A DNA stretch of 64,000 nucleotides, from NCBI RefSeq assembly GCF_045679555.1, contig NC_092087.1, positions 86,324,364-86,388,363 of the forward strand. The letters run 5' to 3'. Positions 1 through 14,027 of this stretch are shown here, one piece after another; positions within the stretch are counted from its first letter, which is position 1; each line of letters starts with the position of its first letter. Made by a program: the position numbers and the translations under genes. The notes below the pieces were generated by a model. It had not been told where the DNA came from, made no database searches, and saw only the letters and a list, made by a program, of their open reading frames with translations. This DNA is from Salvelinus alpinus (Eukaryota > Chordata > Actinopteri > Salmoniformes > Salmonidae).

Positions 1-470
<470 letters not shown>

Positions 471-1100
471 CATTAACTGTAAGTCTCTGGATCAGAGCGT
501 CTGCTAAATGACTCATTAACTGTAAGTCTCTCTGGATCAGAGCGTCTGCTAAATGACTCCCTAACTGTAAGTCTCTCTGGATCAGAGCGTCTGCTAAATG
601 ACTCACTAACTGTAAGTCTCTCTGGATCAGAGCGTCTGCTAAATGACTCACTAACTGTAAGTCTCTCTGGATCAGAGTGTCTGCTAAATGACTCACTAAC
701 TGTAAGTCTCTCTGGATCAGAGCGTCTGCTAAATGACTCACTAACTGTAAGTCTCTCTGGATCAGAGCGTCTGCTAAATGACTCACTAACTGTAAGTCTC
801 TCTGGATCAGAGTGTCTGCTAAATGACTCACTAACTGGAAGTCTCTCTGGATCAGAGTGTCTGCTAAATGACTCACTAACTGTAAGTCTCTCTGGATCAG
901 AGCGTCTGCTAAATGACTCACTAACTGTAAATCTCTCTGGATCAGAGCGTCTGCTAAATGACTCACTAACTGTAAGTCTCTCTGGATCAGAGTGTCTGCT
1001 AAATGACTCACTAACTGTAAGTCTCTCTGGATCAGAGCGTCTGCTAAATGACTCACTAACTGTAAGTCTCTCTGAATCAGAGCGTCTGTTAAATGACTAA
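471..1100. repeat. 45-bp minisatellite derived from a SINE end, about 14 copies
   Basis: The period is 45 bp with few substitutions. Each unit contains GAGCGTCTGCTAAATGACT, which is the reverse complement of the conserved end of a fish tRNA-derived SINE; a SINE with the same block (CATTTAGCAGACCCTCTTAT) is present at 41313-41484. The last copy runs on into AAATGACTAAAATGTAACAT, the usual SINE terminus. The array therefore looks like tandem amplification of the SINE end. Because 45 is divisible by three, a repetitive open frame exists on the minus strand; I do not regard it as a gene. Confidence 0.9.
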
Positions 1101-1149
1101 AATGTAACATGTAAACTGAGCAGAAGAGCATCATTTACAGTAGAATGAC

Positions 1150-3012
1150 ACACATAGACACTGAAACAGCTGGACTAGACAATCTGGACCCTCTCTTTCC
1201 AAAATGATTTGCCGCCATTGTTGCAACACCTATTACCAATCTGTTCAACCTCTCTTTCGTATTGTCCGAGATCCCTAAAGATGGGAAAGCTGCCGCGGTC
1301 ATCCCCCTCTTCAAAGGGGGTGACACTCTAGACCCAAACTGCTATAGACCTATATCCATCCTGCCTTGCCTTTCTAAAGTCTTCGATAGCCAAGTTAATA
1401 AACAGATCACCGACCATTTCAAATCCCACCGTACCTTCTCCGCTGTGCAATCCGGTTTCCGAGCTGGTCATGGGTGCACCTCAGCCACGCTCAAGGTACT
1501 AAACGATATCATAACCGCCATCGATAAAAGACAATACTGTGCAGCCATCTTCATCGACCTGGCCAAGGCTTTCGACTCTGTCAATCACCATATTCTTATC
1601 GGCAGACTCAATAGCATTGGATTCTCAAATGACTGCCTCGCCTGGTTCACCAACTACTTCTCAGACAGAGTTCAGTGTGTCAAATCGGAGGGCCTGTTGT
1701 CCAGACCTCTGGCAGTCTCTATGGGGTGCCACAGGGTTCAATTCTCGGGCCAAGTCTTTTCTCTGTATATATCAACGATGTCTCTCTTGCTGCGGGTGAT
1801 TCCCTGATCCACCTCTACGCAGACGACACCATTCTGTATACATCTGGCCCTTCTTTGAACACTGTGTTAACAAACCTCCAGACGAGCTTCAATGCCATAC
1901 AACACTCCTTCCGTGGCCTCCAACTGCTCTTAAATACAAGTAAAACTAAACGCATGCTTTTCAACCGTTCGCTGCCCGCACCTGCCTGCCCGTCCAGCAT
2001 CACTACTCTTGATGGTTCTGACTTCGAATATGTGGACAACTACAAATACCTAGGTGTCTGGCTAGACTGTAAACTCTCCTTCCAGACTCATATTAAACAT
2101 CTCCAATGCAAAATTAAATCTAGAATCGTTTTTCTATTTTGCAACAAAGCCTCCTTCACTCACGCCGCCAAACATACTCTAGTAAAACTGACTATCCCAC
2201 CGATCCTCGACTTCGGCAATGTCATCTACAAAATATCCCCCAACACTCTACTCAGCAAACTGGATGTAGTCTATCACAGTGCCATCCGTTTTGTTACCAA
2301 AGCCCCATATACTACCCACCACTGCGACCTGTATGCTCTAGTCGGCTGGCCCTCGCTACATATTCGTCGCCAGACCCACTGGCTCCAGGTCATCTATAAG
2401 TCCATGCTAGGTAAAGCCCCGCCTTATCTCAGCTCACTGGTCACCATAGCAGCACCCACCCGTAGCACGCGCTCCAGCAGGTATATCTCACTGGTCACCC
2501 CCAAAGCCAACACCTCTTTGGCCGCCTTTCCTTCAAGTTCTCTGCTGCCAGTGACTGGAACGAATTGCAAAAATCGCTGAAGCTGGAGACTTATATTTCC
2601 CTCACTAACTTTAAACATCAGCTATCTGAGCAGCTAACCGATCACTGTAAATAAACCACTCAATCTACCTACCTCATCCCCATATTGTTTTTATTTCGTT
2701 TTCTGCTCTTTTGCACACCAGTATTTCTACTTGCACATCATCATCTGCTCATATATCACTCCAGTGTTAATCTGCTAAATTGTAATTACTTCGCTACTAT
2801 GGCCTATTTATTGCCTTACCTCCTCACACCATTTGCATACACTGTATATAGACTTTCTTTTTTTCTATTGTGTTATTGACTGTACACTTGTTTATTCCAT
2901 GTGTAACTCTGTGTTGTTGTTTGTGTCGTACTGCTTTGCTTTATCTTGGCCAGGTTGCAGTACTTGTTCTCAACTAGCCTACCTGGTTAAATAAAGTTTT
3001 TTTTTTTTTTCT
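1150..3012 (+). mobile_element. 5'-truncated non-LTR retrotransposon (L2/CR1-like LINE), decayed
   Basis: A plus-strand reverse-transcriptase reading frame is recognisable: FIDLAKAFDSVNHH (motif A, about 1552-1593), GVPQGSILGPSLF (motif B, about 1725-1763) and YADDTILY (motif C, about 1816-1839). The C-terminal region contains HWLQVIYKSMLG. The frame is broken twice, each time by what looks like a single missing base: in a G run near 1723 and again near 2515. After the stop there is a 3' UTR of about 350 bp ending in TTAAATAAAG and a T-rich tail at 2997-3010. There is no ORF1 or endonuclease domain, so this is a dead 5'-truncated copy. It lies inside CNNM1 intron 1, antisense to the gene. Confidence 0.85.
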
Positions 3013-3084
3013 TTTTACACAAACACACAGACTACATCTCCCATGAGGCCACAGGAATAGAACCAGTAAGCGATCTAGTAGAAA

Positions 3085-3210
3085 CACACCAGGGGTGTAT
3101 TCATTAGAGCACACCGTAGCAACCCGTTGTACAACATTTAGAAACGGAAAAAAGATTTTGTTCAGTGTGCTTCCGTTTGGTTTCTAGTGAATACACACCC
3201 CTGGGTCATC
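3085..3210. mobile_element. Short palindromic MITE-like repeat
   Basis: The ends GTGTATTCATTAGAGCACAC and TAGTGAATACACACCCC are roughly inverted, with the CCGTTTGG core characteristic of a short repeat family. Related copies lie at 33410-33555 and 41222-41310. No coding capacity. The family name is not known to me. Confidence 0.5.
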
Positions 3211-3738
3211 GCCCAGTGACACACCAATACCCAGGAGGCCCTAGTGACGCCAAACTTCCCAGCAGGGGGATGATGCACAGCTGAGTCCCAGGTGGCACCC
3301 TATTCCCTATTTAGTGCACCAGGGCCCACAGAGAACGAGGGAGAGAAACAATCACAGGTCAAAAGAAGGGCACTGTATAGAAACTGTGTGCTGTTTGTGA
3401 TGCACACACGGGGGAGGGGGTAATCTCCATGGTAACAGGGGGGTATTATTAGAGACACAGCCAGAGTAAATGGGGAATCGTTTCAGATAAACAGTCTAGT
3501 TGATTTGTTAGTTAGATATGGTCTATTTCTGCTTCTGTTTGTTGACGTTAAAGGTTCTGTGAGATGGTGATTTAGATGGGAGGAATGGGAGGCTGGTTCA
3601 TTGTGTTTGTTTGTGAATGAGTGAGTAGAGGACAGGAGGAGAAGAGGGAAGAGGAGAATAGGGGGGGGTAGGGGTTGGAGGGGGTAGGAGGGGGCATGAA
3701 GGGTGATTGGGTTGTACAGAGACTACTCAGCGCTCCCC

Positions 3739-3890
<152 letters not shown>

Positions 3891-3900
3891 CTGCACTGCA

Positions 3901-4000
3901 NNNNNNNNNNNNNNNNNNNNNNNNNNNNNNNNNNNNNNNNNNNNNNNNNNNNNNNNNNNNNNNNNNNNNNNNNNNNNNNNNNNNNNNNNNNNNNNNNNNN
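3901..4000. other. Assembly gap (100 N)
   Basis: Exactly 100 N follow the GA microsatellite. A round 100 is usually a placeholder, so the true missing length is unknown. All distances across it in CNNM1 intron 1 are therefore uncertain. Confidence 0.98.
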
Positions 4001-4220
4001 CTGCAGACACTAGCAGCTGAAGATTACATCATCAGGCATTATGTAACACAGTCAAAACCTACACACGTCCTTGCACACAGCTGCAGCTACCCTCTCTCAC
4101 ACACACACACACACAGTTGCAGCTTTCCACCCCCCAACAGCATCCACAAGAGATCTCCTTGCTGTTCCTACTGTGCTACCCTCTCTTCACCCACTCTGGC
4201 TGTGTCTCACTCTGACTGGG

Positions 4221-4370
4221 GGGGAGAGAGAGAGAGAGCGAGAAAGAGAGAGTGAGAGAGTGAGAGAAAGAGAGGGAGTGAGAGAAAAAGAGAGAGAGAG
4301 AAAGAGAAAGAGAGGGAGAGAGAGAGTGAGAGAGAGAAAGAGTGAGAGAAAGAGAGAGAGAGAGATTCTG
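4221..4370. repeat. Imperfect (GA)n / purine-rich tract
   Basis: GA-rich sequence interrupted by AAAG and GTGA variants. It is similar in composition to the pure GA run on the other side of the gap, so the two may be parts of one larger purine-rich region split by the gap. Confidence 0.85.
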
Positions 4371-7919
<3,549 letters not shown>

Positions 7920-8082
7920 TGTTGGAATACACTCTTGTGCACTTGCTCATAAAGGCTACAGTCACTGTGATAGGGAGGGAGGGAGTAGTCTGTTTTACTG
8001 GTGCTTAGCTGATTTCTGCTTTGGTTTGACTAAATGGGGTTGCAGCATCACCACACACAGTCATGCTCTCTGTCTCTCTCGC

Positions 8083-8083
<1 letters not shown>

Positions 8084-8145
<62 letters not shown>

Positions 8146-8160
8146 CTCTCTCTCTCTCTC
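8084..8160. repeat. (TTTC)n-(TC)n microsatellite
   Basis: About 15 TTTC tetranucleotides pass into a short TC run. Confidence 0.95.
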
Positions 8161-8188
8161 ATATACGGAAAACACACACAGTCATGCC

Positions 8189-8332
<144 letters not shown>

Positions 8333-8630
8333 GGCTGTGTTGAATGCAGCACCACAGAGGACAGATGAAGAGAGAGAGAGGGAGGGAGAGGAAGAGGGCG
8401 AAAGTGTTCTCTGAATATTTCATGTCTTCTCTCTGGGGGGCGGAGCGATGGAGGGGTGGAGGAAGAGAGAGAGAGGGGAGGGGGTGTCATGACAGGAAAG
8501 GACATTCTAAAGGTAACAGCCTTTTATGTCTCTTTCTCTCTCTCTCTCTGTGTCACCATGACATTCTCATCCCTCTATCTCTCTATCACGCTGGTGCTCT
8601 CAATTCAATTCAAAACTCTCTCTCTCTTAA

Positions 8631-8764
<134 letters not shown>

Positions 8765-8794
8765 TTGTGCTATCTAGTCGTCTGTGTGGATTAT

Positions 8795-8905
8795 ACTGAG
8801 TGCTGATCTAGAATCAGGTCCCTCTTGTCCATGCAATCTCATTAATTATGTGATCTAAAAGGAGAAACTGATCCAAGATCAGCACTACTTCTCTGAGATG
8901 CTTTA
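8795..8905. mobile_element. Palindromic MITE-like repeat
   Basis: The ends are inverted: GTGCTGATCTAGAATCAG at the left and CTGATCCAAGATCAGCAC at the right, about 60 bp apart. The internal ATCTAAAAGG and the flanking ATGCTTTATGAATA resemble a short repeat common in salmonid intergenic DNA. Confidence 0.6.
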
Positions 8906-9154
8906 TGAATATGGGTCGAGACAGTGTAAACACATACATCTATTGAAGGTGTCCTTCATGTGTTTCTCTAGCACAGCCTCTGCATGCAACAACATGACAA
9001 ACGCTGACACTGCCTTCTTCCCCCATATACAGACACAGACCACATGGCAACATGGCTACCTGCTATTGGTCAACAGGAGACACCTCACCTTACCACCAAG
9101 CCACCTTACCTGCCCATATCATCATACATTGCCCATTAGGAATAGGCTATATCG

Positions 9155-9205
9155 TAGTATGTATTCCAAATGGCACCCTATTCCCTTTGTAGTAGACTAT
9201 CACTG
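9155..9205 (+). mobile_element. Half copy of the CCAAATGGCACCCTATTCCC repeat
   Basis: Contains CAAATGGCACCCTATTCCCT followed by TAGTAGAC, one arm of a short palindromic repeat family with at least seven other copies in this window (3295, 17863, 22135, 24778, 30538, 30718 and 36925). Confidence 0.6.
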
Positions 9206-9392
9206 AGATGGGATATCCCTGTTAGTCACACTATGGTACAGCGCCTCTTATGAGCAGACAGCAGTTGTTTCCACAGAGAGAATCTCACGGAAGTTACTTT
9301 ATATGACTCCATTGACACAGGTTGGCCCTACATGTAAACTGTTGTGGTTTATGGAAATGAAATGAACAATAGTAGCTTAATCCAGTGACTCG

Positions 9393-9560
9393 GCCAAGAA
9401 GGGAGAGAGGGGGAGAGAGAGAGGGGGAGAGAGAGGAGGAGGGGCGAGAGAGAGGGAGAAAGAGCGAGAGTGGGGGGGAGGGATGGGGGAGGGGGGAGAG
9501 CGAGTGGGGGGGAGGAGAGAGGGGGAGAAAAAGATAGAGAGAGAGTGAGGGGGGAGACAC
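9393..9560. repeat. Purine-rich (GGGAGA)n-like low-complexity tract
   Basis: Dense GGGGGAGAGA variants on the plus strand. In the CNNM1 transcript this is a C/U-rich tract starting about 60 nt after the exon 1 donor. Its open frames are repeat artefacts. Confidence 0.9.
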
Positions 9561-9618
9561 ACAATCATACCATCGTTTCTAGAGTTTCTTGGGTGATCTT
9601 ACTCCCCCCTCTCCTTAC

Positions 9619-11050
9619 CCTTCTTGAACTCCTCCAGCATGGCATCCAGTTTGGTGTCGTTGAACACACAGTGCATGGGATGTTTATAGAACTGTGTGAT
9701 GGTCTTCAGATGGGTACAGTCATCCGGGTCAACGAACGCCAAGTCCTTCACGAACAGAATATCCACAATGTTCGACCGCAAGTTTTCGAACACCGGGATG
9801 CGCGTGTAGCCGCTCTGCATAATCTCCGACATGGTGTTAAAGTCCAGCACCGCTTCCGAGGTGAGCATGAAGCAGTCGGTTAGCGGAGTCAGAACATCTT
9901 CTACGGTCTTGGTCCGGAGCTCGAGCGCGCCCTGTATGATGTTGAGCTCCTCTTTAACCAGGTCGTGGTACGGGTCGGTCACACGCAGCATCTCAAGGAG
10001 TTTTTCCCGCGTATAAAAGTTACTGATCTCCTGGTGGAGGATGAAGTCTAGGAGTTTACTGATGGGGTAGGAGATGGGGAAGGAGAGAACCATGAGAAGA
10101 CGGGTTACCCAGATGGTTTTGGACGCAATGGCCAGGCCGTGCCGCGACGCAACAGAGTGCGGCAGGATCTCCCCAATGAAAAAGATCCCAAACGCGCAGA
10201 TAATGGTGGACAACCAGGTCATCCCCAGGATCTGACACATCCACACTGCGAGCGCCGCGTTGATCAGCGCGTTGCCCAGCAGCAAAGTGCACAGGACGTA
10301 GTTACCGTGCCGCCGCACTGACTCAATTTTCCTCGCGTATTTCTGCTCCTTGTCCGTGCCGCTGTTCTGCAGAACCTGGAGCTCCACCGGGTCCAACGCG
10401 AGCAGACTGAGGTTCAGGCCACTGAAGAGCGCCGAGAGGGCCAGTAACAGAACCGATACTAACACTTGAAGCCAGAGGTCCGGTTCGGCCCCGCGCTCCA
10501 CCACGGCGACCCAGAAATCCCGGGTCCGGTAGTGTTCCCATTTGGACCCGTCGAAGGCGCACATGGAATAGTACTTCATCTTCTCTCCCCTGCGCAGGTT
10601 CTTAGCCAATACTTCCACCAACACGGAGTTCTGACTCGAAGCGGACTTGAAAGAGCCCAAGATCTCAATATCCGAGCTCCTGGCGTTTTTATCCATGCAC
10701 ATATTCCGCTTCGGGTGGACCTGCCCCTCTCTCCCCGGCCTCGGCTCCTCGATGAATGCTATCCAGGGAGCGGCGTTGGCTCTGGCCCCAGCGGTCCGGT
10801 TGAGCCTCTGTGGGGAGGAGGCGTAGTAGACCCGCAGCATGAAGCGGGTTCCCTCGGTGGCTTTCAGCACCCCGTCGTCCACGGACAGCTCTCCCCCGGT
10901 CTCCTCCGGACGGAAGCCGAGCAGGGCAAGGGACGGGGAGGGGATGAGACAGAGGGAGAGGAGAGAGAGGAACAGCAGCCGGGCTGGGGAGAAAGGTACC
11001 CTGGGGAAGAGGGCGGTTCGGGACCGGGCAGCTGCATCCTCCACAGCCAT
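9619..11050 (-). CDS. cnnm1: CNNM1-type cyclin M (metal cation transport mediator), coding exon 1
   Basis: This large first coding exon encodes 477 residues plus one base and ends AAG AAG G|GTAAGG at 9619/9618. CNNM proteins are membrane proteins involved in Mg2+ handling. The sequence shows an N-terminal signal/anchor (about residues 20-42, hydrophobic [13 protein letters not shown]), an extracellular region (about 43-190), a DUF21/CNNM transmembrane domain (about 192-342, including [28 protein letters not shown] and [18 protein letters not shown]) and the first CBS motif (about 390-477, [20 protein letters not shown] then [12 protein letters not shown]). I chose the ATG at 11050 (context ATCATGG, -3 A and +4 G); the frame is open a little further upstream but without an [19 protein letters not shown] and [10 protein letters not shown] fit CNNM1 better than CNNM2 or CNNM4; this paralogue call is from memory of the family. 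Exon 2 lies at 1-67, leaving an intron of about 9.5 kb. Confidence 0.85.
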
Positions 11051-11099
11051 GATGCAGAGTGAGATACTCCGCCACACTACAGATGCGAACCGACCGAGT

Positions 11100-11105
11100 C
11101 ACGTG
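11100..11105. promoter_or_regulatory. E-box CACGTG upstream of CNNM1
   Basis: Palindromic CACGTG about 50 bp 5' of the CNNM1 start codon, inside the CpG-rich block. It is a possible bHLH factor site; the match is six bases only. Confidence 0.35.
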
Positions 11106-11769
11106 GCGGTGGCGCGCTCACACTCCATCTGCCGGTGGTGGGTGGGGGACCAGTTCCGTTACAGCAGCTGCATTTCCCGGTGTTGTTGTTGATGCTGATT
11201 CTCTACTCTACTATACCATGCAGCTAACGGGGCGGGTGGCTGGCTGGCCGCCTGTAGTCAAGTCATTTTTTTGGTGGGAGAGAGAATTTGCCAGAATTAT
11301 GCAGTGACGTAATGCCATTTTGCACGAAGAAGCCGGCTACGGATGCCAAAAGGCACACGTACTGAGACACACAAAAATAGAACACGGGAAGTTTCCATTC
11401 CAGATTGCTTCCCATCCCCAGTAATTGTCACGTGGGAAATGTAATAAGACTTAATGATCAGATTCCTTATCAGATTCCCCCCACTCTGTCTAGATATTCT
11501 ACTCTCTACACCCAACATGCATCTGTTTTTGCGCACGGACAAATAGCAGCCTATGCTATTGCCTGCACTGCACCTACTAAAAACACTATTCCAAAGAAGT
11601 CTATGTTTTTGTTCAGTGGGTTTATAATGACGTAAACAGCATGGTCATTCCACTGGTATGTCTGTCTGTTATATTCCCATAACAACACATTGCGGGCAGA
11701 CGGAATGGAAACAAAAATAACTGCTAAAAGAATGTCGTGGATCGGATGTGGCTTTTAGGAAACTATTAT

Positions 11770-11907
11770 CTCTCTCCCTCTCCCCCTTCTCTCGCTCTCC
11801 GTCTCCCACTCTGCATCTCTTTCTCGCTCGCGCTCTGCCTGTTTCTCTCCCAATTCTCTCTTTATCCTACCTATCTCCCCCCTTCGCTTTCTCCCTCTCT
11901 CCCTCTC

Positions 11908-11946
<39 letters not shown>
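11770..11946. repeat. TC-rich low-complexity tract
   Basis: CTCTCCCT-type sequence ending in a (CT)n run at about 11912-11946. Its open frames on both strands are repeat artefacts. Confidence 0.85.
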
Positions 11947-11949
<3 letters not shown>

Positions 11950-12114
11950 CACAAACAAAAGGCTGAGGAGCAGTATATTTTTGTGTAGAGCTGGCCGAGG
12001 CACAGCCTGGCTCAGTAAACAGCTCTCCCTGATCAGCGCCAAGGCCAGGACTCTTTCTTTCACCTGTCTGTCAGACACACAGACCATGCTCAGAATGGTG
12101 ATTATGCCTCCAGA

Positions 12115-12215
12115 CTACACAAAGGTTTTATATAGAACCAAAAAAGGTTATATCGCTTGCTTCATGTATGGAACCCCTAAAAGTTCTATAGAGAACCCCA
12201 AATGACCTTTTTTTC
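12115..12215. repeat. Short interspersed repeat with GGTTTTATATAGAACC motif
   Basis: GGTTTTATATAGAACCAAAA, TGGAACCCCTAAAAGTTCTA and TAGAGAACCCC resemble a short fish repeat built around TTCTATATAGAACC. No coding capacity. Confidence 0.45.
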
Positions 12216-13152
12216 TAAGAGCATACCTAGAACCAGTGCCTGGTTTAATTTGAGGATAATATTAACAATATATCTATTTTTAAAGACATTATGCAAAGTA
12301 ATCTGATGTAAAGCAATTGTGAATTAGGACTATTGGGATTTCAACGTGGATCACTTGTGAGTTGTCTTGTGTGTAGACATAATATCATGATTGTAATATA
12401 TCGTCTGTAATCTCCAGAAGACGGCGGTATTGTACAACATATGATAATATATGTGCTAACAATAATTCATGATAATGTATAAATCTTTACCTATAACTGA
12501 TTGAAGCCCTGGTCATAGCTGTAGTAATATCACATATTCTATAGATTCATGATCCATTGTCCTCCTAATAAATTAAATCACCCATGCTCCAAAGAAACCT
12601 TATGATTTGCATATGGATATAGTATGCGAGATTTGGTCATTTAACAAAAACATTATCACTCATGTTCTAATACCGGTAAGTAGCCTACTTTCTGAGGTTT
12701 GTTTTTCTAAACATCAAAAATAGTAACTATATTTTATAACTGACTTGCTCTTTATTGGTGGTCCCTGCATGACGTGGGCGGATCTTCACCAAAATGAAAG
12801 ATTATGGATATACTGACAAGATACTTGTCTCTCCGCCCTGACAATGTTAGTCGTTGTCCACAAAGCGCCTCAGCGGGCTGTCTATCTCCCGCCTTTATTT
12901 AGATTAGTGGATGGATACATCTCATTATTTTAATACTATTTTGAATATTCGATGAGGGTTGTTGACGTCAACCGCTGTGCTCAATGGAGAGACTTGCCTC
13001 ATAACATGCCTCATAACATGAATATGCATAGCCATCTCGAGACAACAGCGATATAAAGTGTTGTTTTCTAAATTGCGGTGATGTCACGTGTGCTACTTAT
13101 ATCAGCACACTCTAACAACCTAAGCGTTCCAAAATGTCTATTCAATCAAATA

Positions 13153-13177
13153 AACCTCACGTAGCACACGTGAGGTT
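13153..13177. promoter_or_regulatory. Perfect 10-bp inverted repeat containing ACGTGA half sites
   Basis: AACCTCACGT, a five-base spacer AGCAC, then ACGTGAGGTT. The arms are exactly complementary. It lies about 620 bp upstream of the HOGA1 start codon. TCACGT/ACGTGA cores are typical of bHLH-zip or CREB/ATF-type sites; which factor, if any, binds is not known. Confidence 0.4.
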
Positions 13178-13792
13178 AATAAGCCATTCATTGTTTGTTG
13201 TTGACCAAATTCGACACTCATTGCCCGCGAAACAAAAACTCCTTTGCTTGGTGTGCGAAAAAACGTCACCTGCTGGAGGGAGACCGATTTTCCGCCGAGT
13301 TGGGCCTCTCTTTACCTCTTCCTCTCTGCCAAAACTGAAGCAAGCCTGCGCTGCTGCCTAACCAGCTTGAAAGTTGCCTAGGTCCTACACCCCACTGAAA
13401 TGCAAATATTTTATTCACCGGTATGTCTTAATTCAATGTGCAAATGAGAATGTCCGAATAGTGATATTGAACTGAACGTGTATAGTGATCGGCTACTTTG
13501 GAGAGTTTAGGCCTATATTCTTGGGACAACTCAATCTGTAGCGCATAGTATAAACATGGGTAACTGTATTGTATTACTAGACTCGCTGAGGAAGGACACC
13601 TGATTTCCAAAGCTGGGAAAATGTCAAACCCCCTTAACTTTTTGTCAATATTTAGAGAGCGTCGTTGCATATTAACTGGGCTGGCATAGTCAGTGCGACA
13701 TCTGTTGGTGTCGGCTAACCTACCAGTTGACCACCGTACTTTGTCAACCCACCCTCTTCTGCAGCCAAAATACAGCCGTTCCATTTGACACA

Positions 13793-14027
13793 ATGTTCGG
13801 TGTGAAAACTCTCCGAACTGTCGGTCCAGCAGTGTGTAGACGCGGTGCCTCTGTGCTGTGGAAGCCAACTAAGACCCAGAGCCGACCCCAAAGCGCGGCG
13901 GCGGGACAGAGAGTGGACATCGGGGGGATCTACCCGCCCATAGCCACTCCGTTCACTCAGAAAGAGGACGTGGACTATTACAAACTGGATGAAAACCTGC
14001 AGAAGTATGCAAACATTCCTTTCAAAG
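13793..14027 (+). CDS. hoga1: HOGA1 coding exon 1
   Basis: Residues 1-78 plus one base. It starts [11 protein letters not shown] (presequence) and reaches the start of the barrel, [13 protein letters not shown]. Donor AAAG|GTAATT. Confidence 0.94.

Larger units (their letters stand above)
11051..13792. promoter_or_regulatory. Divergent intergenic region between CNNM1 and HOGA1
   Basis: The start codons of the two head-to-head genes are 2742 bp apart, so both promoters must lie here or the 5' UTRs extend into it. The CNNM1 side (11050-11350) is CpG-rich, with a palindromic E-box CACGTG at 11100-11105. The middle part is AT-rich, with a TC-rich tract at 11770-11946 and a repeat-like patch at about 12115-12215. 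The HOGA1 side (12750-13400) contains further CACGTG sites and a perfect inverted repeat at 13153-13177. No transcription start can be placed from sequence alone. Confidence 0.6.

Noticed and set aside
1262-2580. Reverse-transcriptase frames as a possible host gene or active element
   Set aside because: Two frameshifts and 5' truncation show a dead LINE copy.
10466-11062. 198-codon plus-strand frame opposite CNNM1 exon 1
   Set aside because: GC-rich antisense shadow of the CNNM1 coding exon.
13428-13868. 146-codon minus-strand frame overlapping HOGA1 exon 1
   Set aside because: Antisense shadow of the HOGA1 first exon and its upstream region; no family resemblance.
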